Of a stretch of DNA of 64,000 bases, positions 56,018 through 64,000 are shown in pieces. This DNA is from Mycolicibacter heraklionensis (GTDB taxonomy: Bacteria > Actinomycetota > Actinomycetes > Mycobacteriales > Mycobacteriaceae). Within the stretch, counting starts at the first letter, position 1. Every line of letters begins with the position of its first letter. The notes beneath the pieces were generated by a model. The model saw only the letters and a program-made list of their open reading frames with translations, was not told where the DNA came from and made no database searches. The translations under genes and the position numbers were made by a program. The stretch is taken from contig NZ_LDPO01000003.1 of NCBI RefSeq assembly GCF_001021505.1, forward strand, positions 1 through 64,000. Reading direction: 5' to 3'.

Positions 56018-56082
56018 GCGTTGACTCTGCGGCCACGGCGCAAGAGTGCGAGAAGCGCCCGCCCTCAGCGCGGAGTCAACGC
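56018..56082. terminator. Long inverted repeat between convergent genes
   Basis: gcgttgactctgcg (56018-56031) pairs with cgcggagtcaacgc (56069-56082), 14 bp with one G-T mismatch, enclosing a 37-nt GC-rich loop. It starts 2 bp after one stop and ends 6 bp before the other, so it is probably a bidirectional terminator; it may be a dispersed intergenic repeat. Confidence 0.6.
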
Positions 56083-56088
56083 AAAGGA

Positions 56089-56766
56089 TCAGCCCACGAA
56101 GCGGGACAACCGGGCCGACAGGTGCGGCACCAGCTCGCCGTCGGCGTTCACCCGCTCCTCGACGTAGGCCAGGTCGCCGTCCTCGACGATTCCGTACAGC
56201 CGCTTGGCCCCGCCGATCAGTGCCCCCGATTTGCTGCGCGCCAGCGCATCGGTGACCAGCTCCCAGGAGGCCGGGCCGTGCGGGCGGCCATAGAACAGCT
56301 CCACGTAGCCGGTGGAGTGCGCCAGCAGCAGTTCGATGGCCTGGGACTCGTCGGGGTCGTCCGGATCGTTCACGAACCGCCAGAAGCCGGTCTCGCGCAG
56401 GGCCGGTTCGCATGCTTCGTCGTCGTCGGCCATCCGCCAGGACCGCGCTTCCCAGTTCAGGTAGTCGCCGCCGTCGTGGGACACCACGATCTGCTGACCG
56501 AACCGGTAGTCGCCGTGCGCCCCGTGGCCGACACCCTCACCACGCCACACCCCGACCAAGGGCAGCAGCGCCAACAGGGCGTCGTGCAGGTTCGCGCCCT
56601 CGCGCAGGTTGGCGGTATCGCTGAACGGCAGGTCATCGAAGACCGGGATGTTGCGTGCCGCGGTCTGCTTGGCACGCTCAGCGGCGGCGGCTACCGCGCG
56701 GTCGCCGGAACCCCGGTCGACCTGGCGCTCACCGTCACCCGGCGCGCCCCCGTCGGAGGCACTCAC
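56089..56766 (-). CDS. Nitrobindin-like haem-binding beta-barrel protein (Rv0813c)
   Basis: The product has 225 residues. After a charged N-terminus comes the FABP/nitrobindin barrel with [13 protein letters not shown] (about 69-81, the GxWxGxG start of the barrel), [10 protein letters not shown], and the C-terminal [23 protein letters not shown], where the His (in PHLSARL) is the haem ligand in this family. These proteins bind ferric haem and scavenge or isomerise nitrogen oxides. GTG start overlaps the tiny upstream membrane ORF (GTGA). Confidence 0.9.
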   Translation of the reverse strand: MSASDGGAPGDGERQVDRGSGDRAVAAAAERAKQTAARNIPVFDDLPFSDTANLREGANLHDALLALLPLVGVWRGEGVGHGAHGDYRFGQQIVVSHDGGDYLNWEARSWRMADDDEACEPALRETGFWRFVNDPDDPDESQAIELLLAHSTGYVELFYGRPHGPASWELVTDALARSKSGALIGGAKRLYGIVEDGDLAYVEERVNADGELVPHLSARLSRFVG

Positions 56767-56861
56767 ATCTCGTCGGTGATCAGCCGATACAGCGTGTACA
56801 GCGCGAACCAGGTGATCAGGCCAGTCGCCGCCACCAGCATCAACTCGAAGAACAACACCAC
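56763..56861 (-). CDS. Tiny membrane protein (32 residues) upstream of the nitrobindin gene
   Basis: The product is a 32-residue peptide: GTG, then one hydrophobic helix from [20 protein letters not shown], ending with RLITDEM. Its TGA overlaps the nitrobindin GTG (GTGA), so the two are translationally coupled. On the minus strand TAGACT ends exactly 7 nt before the GTG, giving a leaderless start; no ribosome site exists. Coding is inferred from promoter, coupling and helix. A role in regulating or membrane-tethering the nitrobindin is possible but unproven. Confidence 0.7.
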   Translation of the reverse strand: MVLFFELMLVAATGLITWFALYTLYRLITDEM

Positions 56862-56868
56862 GGGAGGG

Positions 56869-56874
56869 AGTCTA
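56869..56874 (-). promoter_or_regulatory. -10 box of the tiny membrane ORF (leaderless)
   Basis: TAGACT on the minus strand ends 7 nt before GTG 56861. Confidence 0.55.
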
Positions 56875-56884
56875 TCGCGAGTCG

Positions 56885-57187
56885 TCAGGCGACTTTGATG
56901 TCGACCTCGTGGATGCCCGCCCCGGAGGGGGTCACCACGGCGTCACCGTTACCGGCCGAGGACAGGGCGCGCACCCTCCAGGCGCCTGGAGCGGCGAAGA
57001 ACCGGAAGTCACCGGTGGCCGAGGCGACGACCTCAGCGGTGAACTCGTCCGAGGAGTCCAGCAGCCGCACGAACGCGCCGCCGACGGACGCACCGGAGCT
57101 GTCCACCACGCGACCGGTGATCACGGTCTCCTTCTCCAGGTCGACGTTGGCCGGCAGTGCGAGTCCTTGCTTGGGTCCAGAGCACAT
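56885..57187 (-). CDS. sseC: DUF1416 small sulfur-metabolism protein (SseC-like)
   Basis: The product has 100 residues. MCSGPKQGLALPANVDLEKETVITG then a beta-sandwich (GRVVDSSGASVGGAFVRLLDSSDEF... FFAAPGAWRVRAL), the DUF1416 family, paired with the thiosulfate sulfurtransferase cysA in mycobacteria (Rv0814c). The role is unproven; it lies 1 bp after the cysA stop, so it is co-translated. The longer frame upstream is antisense to nothing useful and the conserved start is at MCSG. Confidence 0.9.
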   Translation of the reverse strand: MCSGPKQGLALPANVDLEKETVITGRVVDSSGASVGGAFVRLLDSSDEFTAEVVASATGDFRFFAAPGAWRVRALSSAGNGDAVVTPSGAGIHEVDIKVA

Positions 57188-57188
57188 A

Positions 57189-58022
57189 TCAGCTTCCCAA
57201 TTCGATCGGGGCGCCCACCAGGGAGCCGTATTCCATCCAACTACCGTCGTAGTTCTTGACGTTGCGATGTCCGAGCAGCTCACGCAGCACGAACCAGGTG
57301 TGCGACGAGCGCTCACCGATACGGCAATAGGCGATGGTCTCCTTGTGACCATCCAGGCCGGCGTCGGCGTAGAGCTTGGCCAGCTCCTCGTCGGACTTGA
57401 AGGTGCCGTCCTCGTTGGCGGCACGGCTCCACGGCACGTTGATCGCGCTCGGGACGTGGCCGCGCTGCTGGCTCTGCTCCTGAGGCAGGTGCGCCGGGGC
57501 CAGGATCTTGCCGGAGAACTCCTCGGGCGAGCGCACGTCGACGAGGTTCTTGGTGTTGATCGCTGCGATTACCTCGTCGCGGCGGGCCCGCAGCGACTCG
57601 TCCAGCGGCTTGGCGCTGTACGACGTGGCCGGCCGGCTGACGGTTTCGGAAGACAGCGGGCGCCCGTCGAGCTCCCACTTCTTGCGGCCGCCGTCGAGCA
57701 GCTTGACGGATTCGTGCCCGTAGAGCTTGAAGTACCAGTACGCGAAGGCGGCGAACCAGTTGTTGTTGCCGCCGTAGAGGATCACGGTGTCGTCATTGGC
57801 GACGCCGCGTTCGGAGAGCAGCTTGGAAAACGCGGCCTCGTCGATGACGTCGCGCCGTACCGGGTCCTGCAGGTCCTTGCGCCAGTCCAGCCGGATCGCA
57901 CCCGGAATGTGGTTGATGTCGTAAACGCTGGTGTCTTCGTCGACTTCGATGAAGACGGTGTTGGGCGCGTCGAGATTGCTCTCAGCCCAGTCGGTGGAGA
58001 CCAGGACGTCCGAGCGTGCCAT
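57189..58022 (-). CDS. cysA: Thiosulfate sulfurtransferase (rhodanese)
   Basis: The product has 277 residues, a two-domain rhodanese. The active-site Cys is in AYCRIGERSSHTW (about residue 233) of the C-terminal domain; the N-terminal domain (about 8-140, IPGAIRLDWRKDLQD) lacks it, as usual. It transfers sulfane sulfur from thiosulfate to an acceptor. It is part of the operon that starts at the poly-cysteine upstream ORF; corresponds to Rv0815c (cysA2). Confidence 0.94.
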   Translation of the reverse strand: MARSDVLVSTDWAESNLDAPNTVFIEVDEDTSVYDINHIPGAIRLDWRKDLQDPVRRDVIDEAAFSKLLSERGVANDDTVILYGGNNNWFAAFAYWYFKLYGHESVKLLDGGRKKWELDGRPLSSETVSRPATSYSAKPLDESLRARRDEVIAAINTKNLVDVRSPEEFSGKILAPAHLPQEQSQQRGHVPSAINVPWSRAANEDGTFKSDEELAKLYADAGLDGHKETIAYCRIGERSSHTWFVLRELLGHRNVKNYDGSWMEYGSLVGAPIELGS

Positions 58023-58064
58023 GGTGGGAATCCTTTCCGGTTACTTCCAGGGGAAATGCTGTGG

Positions 58065-58529
58065 TCACGCCGTGGTCGGCCGCAGGCGTACGACGAGTGG
58101 GTAGAGCTGGCAGCCCAGGCAGATGCCGAAGGCGGCGTTGAGGAAGGCCGCCGCCAGCGCAAACGCCGTCGCGATCAGGCCGAGCGCCGGGGCGAAGGCG
58201 AAGCCGGCGACGCCGATCACGGCAAACGCCAGGCCGACGAGCTGGGCGAAGCGCAGCGGCGCCACCGGCTCACGTTCGGTGACCGGCCCCAGCCGCGGCG
58301 CCACCAGCCGGGCGAACAGCCGTCCGTAGGGGTGGCGGCGGGGGCCCCATGCCGCACCGACCGCGAACACAACGGCTTGGGCGGCCAGCAGGGTGGCCGC
58401 ACCCAGCGGGCTGAGTGCGGAGATGAGTAGGACGGCCACCAGTACGGCGGTGGTGATCCAGGCCGCGAACCGGGGACCCCGGACGTCTACCTGTTGTATT
58501 TGGGTGGTGCCGGTGTCGGTGTTCGACAT
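58065..58529 (-). CDS. DUF4395 membrane protein in the sulfur operon
   Basis: The product has 154 residues with about four hydrophobic helices (residues 22-42, 43-60, 97-115, 117-137) and the DUF4395 features VRGPRFAAWITTAVL and FGICLGCQLYPLV (CxxC, in which the Cys pair could be redox active). It is the first structural gene after the poly-Cys ORF and precedes cysA by 42 bp. Ribosome site aggag, 6-7 nt upstream. Its position in the cysA operon suggests a role in sulfur-compound handling; not in the usual M. tuberculosis gene list here. Confidence 0.88.
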   Translation of the reverse strand: MSNTDTGTTQIQQVDVRGPRFAAWITTAVLVAVLLISALSPLGAATLLAAQAVVFAVGAAWGPRRHPYGRLFARLVAPRLGPVTEREPVAPLRFAQLVGLAFAVIGVAGFAFAPALGLIATAFALAAAFLNAAFGICLGCQLYPLVVRLRPTTA

Positions 58530-58617
58530 GAATGCTCCTGGTTGTCGTGGCGAGTGGCTGGTGGAGACATGCCACGGCTTCCCGGGCGGCTCCGATAGCG
58601 ACGCGAAAACGCGCGTC

Positions 58618-58707
58618 TCAGCGACAACGACAACAGCAGCAGCCCGCGGTGCGGCACAGGTCGACTGTGCGGCGCTTGGTGAGCACAAGCTCAGTGCGGG
58701 CGAACAC
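58618..58707 (-). CDS. Poly-cysteine upstream ORF (cysteine attenuator leader peptide)
   Basis: The product is a 29-residue peptide starting MFARTEL, ending LCRTAGCCCCRCR: six Cys among its last twelve residues. It begins at GTG 58707, exactly 7 nt after a TACGCT -10 box, so it is leaderless. It matches the poly-cysteine leaderless ORFs described upstream of the cysA-type operon in M. smegmatis and M. tuberculosis, where ribosome stalling on Cys codons lets the operon be expressed when cysteine is short. Too short for ordinary gene finding. GTG 58686 is a shorter alternative. Confidence 0.88.
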   Translation of the reverse strand: MFARTELVLTKRRTVDLCRTAGCCCCRCR

Positions 58708-58714
58708 GACGTAC

Positions 58715-58720
58715 AGCGTA
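58715..58720 (-). promoter_or_regulatory. -10 box of the poly-Cys ORF and sulfur operon
   Basis: TACGCT on the minus strand, 7 nt from GTG 58707. Confidence 0.6.
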
Positions 58721-58736
58721 CCCAACGCAGGGCCGG

Positions 58737-59171
58737 TCAGGCCAACAGAGGTTCCAGTGCGGAACGCAGGTCCGCCGATGTGGGGACACCGGCGATGCGG
58801 TACCGCTGGCGCCCGTCGGTGTCGAAGATCACTGTGGTCGGCAGCGACAGCACCGAGAACCTGCGGGCGGCATCGGGGTTGGCATCGATGTCGACTTCGT
58901 GATGAGCCACCTTCTCCGGGCCCCCGAGGTCGTCACAGACCTTTTCCACCACCCGGCGCACGCCGGCGCACGGTCCGCACCACGGCGCGGAGAAGTGCAC
59001 CACCGCCGGGCGCCCGGGTTCCAGCCCCAGAAAGGCGGCATCGGAATCGGCGGTGGCGTCGTCGCCGGTCCGGGAGTCGGGCAGCTCGCGCAACACTCCG
59101 GCCCGTCGGTTCAGCCACCAGCCGATCGCACCGGCGAACACCAGGGCGGCGACGATCGCAACGATGCTCAT
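58737..59171 (-). CDS. thiX: Membrane-anchored thioredoxin-like protein (Rv0816c, thiX)
   Basis: The product has 144 residues. An N-terminal helix (residues 1-20, VAIVAALVFAGAIGWWLN) anchors a thioredoxin domain with the redox motif WCGPC (64-68) and the cis-Pro in SLPTTVIF. It is coupled to lmeA (4-bp overlap) and ends just before the poly-Cys ORF promoter. The orientation of the domain (cytosolic or outside) is not settled by the sequence. Confidence 0.9.
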   Translation of the reverse strand: MSIVAIVAALVFAGAIGWWLNRRAGVLRELPDSRTGDDATADSDAAFLGLEPGRPAVVHFSAPWCGPCAGVRRVVEKVCDDLGGPEKVAHHEVDIDANPDAARRFSVLSLPTTVIFDTDGRQRYRIAGVPTSADLRSALEPLLA

Positions 59172-59959
59172 CGCTGGCGGAACTCCGGCAAGGTGACCGT
59201 CATGTCGTCGGCGATGCCCTCGATGATCACATCGGAGCCGCGGGCGCCCTGACTGGTCGGGACCAACCCGAACGGCAGCCGCTGCTGGGGCAGGCTGCCG
59301 CGGAATGCGGTGAGCACCGCGGCGCGCTGCGCGTCGGGCACATCCTGGTCGGCGGTGTCCGGGCCGGTGAGGATGCCGGTCGGGGTGATGACCAACGTGC
59401 TGTGGTCCGGCCCGGCGATCGACAGGTCCACCGCCACACTCACCCGTTTGCCGAAACCCGCTGGGGTGCCGGTGAATACCAGTCCGTGGCTACTGGAGAT
59501 TCCGGATTCGGTGGTGCCGCCAGTGTTGTCATTGGTCTCGGCCGGCGGGGCTTCCACCATCAGGTCGCGGATGCCCAGGTAGCGGCCCAAATGCACAGAG
59601 CCGATGATAATCCGGCTCTCCAACCTGGCCACCGGGATCGGGGCGTCCGGCCGGAACCGCCACGTGGCTTCGGTCAGGTCGACCGAGTGCATGGTGGCCT
59701 CCAGCATCGACTTGCCGATCATCGGCTGCTCGACGGCGGGGGCCTTGATCTCCACCTCGTCGTAGTGATCGCGGCGTGCCTGCGGCAGGAACGGGAAGCC
59801 CAGGATGGCCACGAATGGGTCCGCGCGGAGGTCGGTGGCGCGGCGTACCGCCCGGGACAATTGGTACTCGGCGTAGACGCTGACGCCGAAATCGACCCCG
59901 ACGGCAACCACGACCAGGGCCGCTAACGCGGCCGACATACCGATAAGCACCCTGCGCAC
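59168..59959 (-). CDS. lmeA: LmeA-like phospholipid-binding protein
   Basis: The product has 263 residues with a DUF2993 domain. Residues 6-26 form a signal-anchor helix ([21 protein letters not shown]); the rest is periplasmic and repeats the pattern of amphipathic strands seen in LmeA (Rv0817c), which is required for mannan elongation of lipomannan and lipoarabinomannan. GTG start. It is divergent from the glnR-like gene by 60 bp and shares an operon with thiX. Confidence 0.88.
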   Translation of the reverse strand: MRRVLIGMSAALAALVVVAVGVDFGVSVYAEYQLSRAVRRATDLRADPFVAILGFPFLPQARRDHYDEVEIKAPAVEQPMIGKSMLEATMHSVDLTEATWRFRPDAPIPVARLESRIIIGSVHLGRYLGIRDLMVEAPPAETNDNTGGTTESGISSSHGLVFTGTPAGFGKRVSVAVDLSIAGPDHSTLVITPTGILTGPDTADQDVPDAQRAAVLTAFRGSLPQQRLPFGLVPTSQGARGSDVIIEGIADDMTVTLPEFRQR

Positions 59960-60019
59960 TCGGTCATTCTGGCAGGTCGCACGCTATCGTTAGATCACCT
60001 GGGACGCTGGAGGGCCTCG

Positions 60020-61704
<1,685 letters not shown>

Positions 61705-61720
61705 GGCGGCGCCGAAATCT

Positions 61721-61738
61721 ATTCACCGCCCGTTCATC
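61721..61738 (+). promoter_or_regulatory. PHO-box-like direct repeats before pstS
   Basis: attcacc (61721-61727) and gttcatc (61732-61738) repeat at 11-bp spacing, like the actinobacterial PHO box bound by PhoP/RegX3-type regulators. The position 78 bp before pstS fits phosphate-starvation control. Confidence 0.45.
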
Positions 61739-61815
61739 TGCCATGTGGTTGCCATCCATAAGTGCCGCATACGTTCCCGGAGAGATTTGAACCGGAAGCG
61801 AGAAAGCGAGAACTG

Positions 61816-62934
61816 ATGAAACGCACAAAGGCGGGTCTTGCGCTGGTGGCGGCCGCGATGACCGGTCTGGCGCTCAGTGGCTGCGGCAGCGATGACAACA
61901 CCGCAAGCCCGGCGGGGACCGGCACCACCGCGGGCAAAGCCGACTCCGCCGAGTGCGCCGGTAAGAACACGCTGACCGCCGAGGGATCGACTGCTCAGCA
62001 GAACGCGATCGCAGTGTTCAACCAGGTGTGGGGCAAGCAGTGCTCGGGCAAGAACCTGTCCTACAACCCGACCGGGTCGGGCGCGGGCCGCGAACAGTTC
62101 ATCGCCGGGCACGTCGACTTCGCCGGTTCGGACTCGCCGCTGGGCGAAGCCCAGGTCGCCGAGGCGGCCGACCGGTGCGGCCAGAACCCGGCATGGCATC
62201 TGCCGCTGGTGTTCGGGCCGGTCAGCATGGCCTACCACCTCGACGGGGTGGAGAACCTGGTCCTCAACGGTGACGTGCTGGCCCGGATCTTCAGCGGTGC
62301 CATCACCAGCTGGAACGACCCCGCGCTGGTCGCCCTCAACCCGGGCGTGGAACTGCCGGCGATCGCCATCACGCCGATCTACCGCTCGGACTCGTCGGGC
62401 ACCACCGACAACTTCCAGAAGTACCTCAGCGCCGCGGCGCCGCAGACCTGGACCAAGGGCGAAGGCAGCGAATTCCAGGGCGGTGTCGGCGAGGGTGCGC
62501 AGAAGTCGGCCGGGGTGGTACAGGCGGTGCAGAGCACGCCGGGTGCCATCGGCTACGTCGAGAAGGGCTTCGCCGACCAGGCCAACCTCCGGTCGGCGAT
62601 GATCGACTCGGGCTCCGGGGTGGTCGCCGCGACCGACGAATCGGCCGGTGTGGCGATCCAGTCGGCCGGATTCGTCTCCGAGGACAGCAACGACATGCGG
62701 CTGGACCTGAGGTCGCTCTACGGCACCAAGCAGGCCGCTGCCTACCCGCTAGTCTTGGTGACCTATGAGATCGTCTGCTCCAAAGGCTACGACCCCGACA
62801 CCTCGGCGGCCGTGAAGTCCTTCCTCAGGACGGCCTCCACCAGCGGCCAGGACGAATTGTCGTCCGCCGGTTACGTTCGGTTGCCGGACCAGTTGAAACG
62901 GCGCCTCAGTGCCGCCATCGACGCGATCCAGTAG
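61816..62934 (+). CDS. pstS: Phosphate-binding lipoprotein
   Basis: The product has 372 residues. A lipoprotein signal ends with lipobox LSGC (Cys23), so it is anchored outside the membrane. Phosphate-binding loops include AEGSTAQQNA, DFAGSDSPL, YRSDSSGTTDNF and TPGAIGYV. ATG 61816 is chosen; the frame is open further upstream. It heads pstS-pstC-pstA, the phosphate ABC importer, just downstream of mshD as in M. smegmatis. Confidence 0.95.
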   Translation: MKRTKAGLALVAAAMTGLALSGCGSDDNTASPAGTGTTAGKADSAECAGKNTLTAEGSTAQQNAIAVFNQVWGKQCSGKNLSYNPTGSGAGREQFIAGHVDFAGSDSPLGEAQVAEAADRCGQNPAWHLPLVFGPVSMAYHLDGVENLVLNGDVLARIFSGAITSWNDPALVALNPGVELPAIAITPIYRSDSSGTTDNFQKYLSAAAPQTWTKGEGSEFQGGVGEGAQKSAGVVQAVQSTPGAIGYVEKGFADQANLRSAMIDSGSGVVAATDESAGVAIQSAGFVSEDSNDMRLDLRSLYGTKQAAAYPLVLVTYEIVCSKGYDPDTSAAVKSFLRTASTSGQDELSSAGYVRLPDQLKRRLSAAIDAIQ

Positions 62935-62959
62935 CCGCCGTGCCGCAAGCGATGAGGGG

Positions 62960-63964
62960 GTGTCAAGCATCGCCGACTCGTCTGTGTCCGCGCCTGCATC
63001 GAAGCCGTCGGTGATCCGGACGGCGGTGCGTTCCACCGGAAGTCGCCTGCAAGATCGGCTGTTCCGCCTGGTGGCAGAAGGCTCCGGGGTGCTGATCATC
63101 GTGCTGATCAGCGCGGTCGGGGGCTTCCTACTGCTGCGGGCGATACCGGCGTTGCAGCGCAACCGGGAGAATTTCTTCACCTACGGCGGCAGTTGGGTCA
63201 CCACCAACACCTCCGCCATGCACTTCGGCATCGCGGAGATGTTGCAGGTGACGGTGTTCGTCTCGGTGTTCGCGCTCGTGCTGGCCATGCCGGTCGCTCT
63301 GGGCGTCGCGGTCTATCTCGCCGAATACGCGCCCCGACGACTGGTGGGGCTCCTGGGCTACATGGTCGAACTCCTTGCCGCCGTGCCGTCGATCATCTAC
63401 GGGGCGTGGGGCCTGTACGTGCTGGCCCCCCAGTTACGCGGCACCGCGCTATGGCTCAACGAACATCTCGGTGGAATCTTCCTGTTCGCCGACGGCAACG
63501 CGTCGGTGGCGGGCGGCGGCACCATCTTCATCGGCGGAATCGTGCTGGCGGTGATGATCCTGCCGATCATCACCGCGGTCACCCGCGAGGTGCTGGCCCA
63601 GACGCCCCGCGGCCAGGTCGAGGCCGCGCTGGCGCTGGGCGCCACCCGCTGGGAAGTCATCAAGATGGTGGTGTTGCCGTTCGGCCGGTCCGGCTACATC
63701 AGCGCCGCGATGCTGGGGTTGGGCCGCGCGCTCGGTGAGACGGTGGCGTTGCTGATCATCCTGCGCTCCACCCAGAAGGCGTTCAACTGGTCGCTGTTCG
63801 ACGGCGGTTCCACCTTCGCCACCAAGATCGCCGCCACCGCATCGGAGTTCAACGATCAGTACAAGGCGGGTGCCTACATCGCAGCCGGGTTGGTGCTGTT
63901 CGTGCTGACGCTCATCGTCAACGCGCTGGCGCGCGTGGCGATCACCCAGAAGGTGCATTCATGA
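62960..63964 (+). CDS. pstC: Phosphate ABC transporter permease PstC
   Basis: The product has 334 residues. Six membrane helices (about residues 42-62, 93-118, 130-152, 186-207, 247-265, 305-325) and the ABC-permease EAA loop EAALALGATRWEVIKMVVLPFGRSG (about 222-246) with RALGETVALLII following. The start is uncertain: GTG 62960 has no well-spaced ribosome site (gagggg abuts it). It overlaps pstA by 4 bp. Confidence 0.93.
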   Translation: MSSIADSSVSAPASKPSVIRTAVRSTGSRLQDRLFRLVAEGSGVLIIVLISAVGGFLLLRAIPALQRNRENFFTYGGSWVTTNTSAMHFGIAEMLQVTVFVSVFALVLAMPVALGVAVYLAEYAPRRLVGLLGYMVELLAAVPSIIYGAWGLYVLAPQLRGTALWLNEHLGGIFLFADGNASVAGGGTIFIGGIVLAVMILPIITAVTREVLAQTPRGQVEAALALGATRWEVIKMVVLPFGRSGYISAAMLGLGRALGETVALLIILRSTQKAFNWSLFDGGSTFATKIAATASEFNDQYKAGAYIAAGLVLFVLTLIVNALARVAITQKVHS

Positions 63965-64000
63965 CCGCGTTGCTGGACCGGCCCGTGAAGCTGCGCACGT
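63961..64000 (+). CDS. pstA: PstA permease, N-terminal 13 codons (runs off right edge)
   Basis: ATG overlaps the pstC stop (ATGA) and reads MTALLDRPVKLRT to the window edge. The identity is inferred from operon order only. Confidence 0.7.
   Translation, partial: MTALLDRPVKLRT

Overview
The window is high-GC actinobacterial DNA, and its gene order marks it as a Mycobacterium. A glycine-rich PE_PGRS-type gene, mycothiol synthase mshD, lmeA, the cfp29 encapsulin with its DyP peroxidase, and the sequence purD-purB-cyp126-purC-ptrB-purS/Q-purL-purF-purM match the order known from the M. tuberculosis Rv0772-Rv0820 region. Several differences from that genome suggest a non-tuberculous species: ptrB is intact, pntA is full length and sits here, a large oxidative cluster lies between purF and purM, and many Rv genes are missing.

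Layout. 1-7709: a PGRS repeat gene cut by the left edge, with three nested tandem-repeat families and a strong terminator. 7845-12627: purD, a small membrane protein, a secreted protein of three ~185-residue repeats, and a Tat-exported esterase. 12707-17747: a TetR gene, the pntA-pntB transhydrogenase, a second TetR and an unknown gene. 17773-30195: purB, a CYP126-like P450, a membrane protein, purC, oligopeptidase B, a peroxidase, a DUF2254 protein, a deacetylase-like protein, a flavoprotein, an MBL-fold protein, purS and purQ. 30219-33347: encapsulin and DyP, divergent from an M18 aminopeptidase. 33376-40263: purL, two alpha/beta hydrolases, a sterol-carrier-like protein and purF.

40397-52529 is the accessory heart of the window: two Rieske-type oxygenases, each followed by a paralogous ~111-residue protein, with an amidohydrolase, a MarR and a TetR regulator, a P450, an AveC-like membrane protein, an SDR, a TauD-type dioxygenase and two acyl-CoA dehydrogenases. 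It looks like a pathway that oxidises a hydrophobic or acyl-CoA-linked substrate. One Rieske protein has a CxxC...CxxC set in place of the Cys2His2 ligands, the amidohydrolase lacks its HxH metal pair, and a near-palindromic CAAsTACTTG site overlaps the promoters of both oxygenase units.

52587-64000 returns to conserved core: purM, a DUF3073 protein, a YgfZ-like protein, a class IV PLP enzyme, a nitrobindin-like protein preceded by a tiny membrane ORF, the sseC/cysA/DUF4395 sulfur operon behind a poly-cysteine upstream ORF, thiX, lmeA, glnR-like, mshD, and the pstS-pstC-pstA phosphate transporter running off the right edge. About ten genes have a TANNNT -10 box 6-8 nt before the start codon, pointing to leaderless transcripts, including purB, purC, purL and purM. 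No tRNA, rRNA, CRISPR array or insertion sequence was found, and no gene-free stretch exceeds 300 bases.
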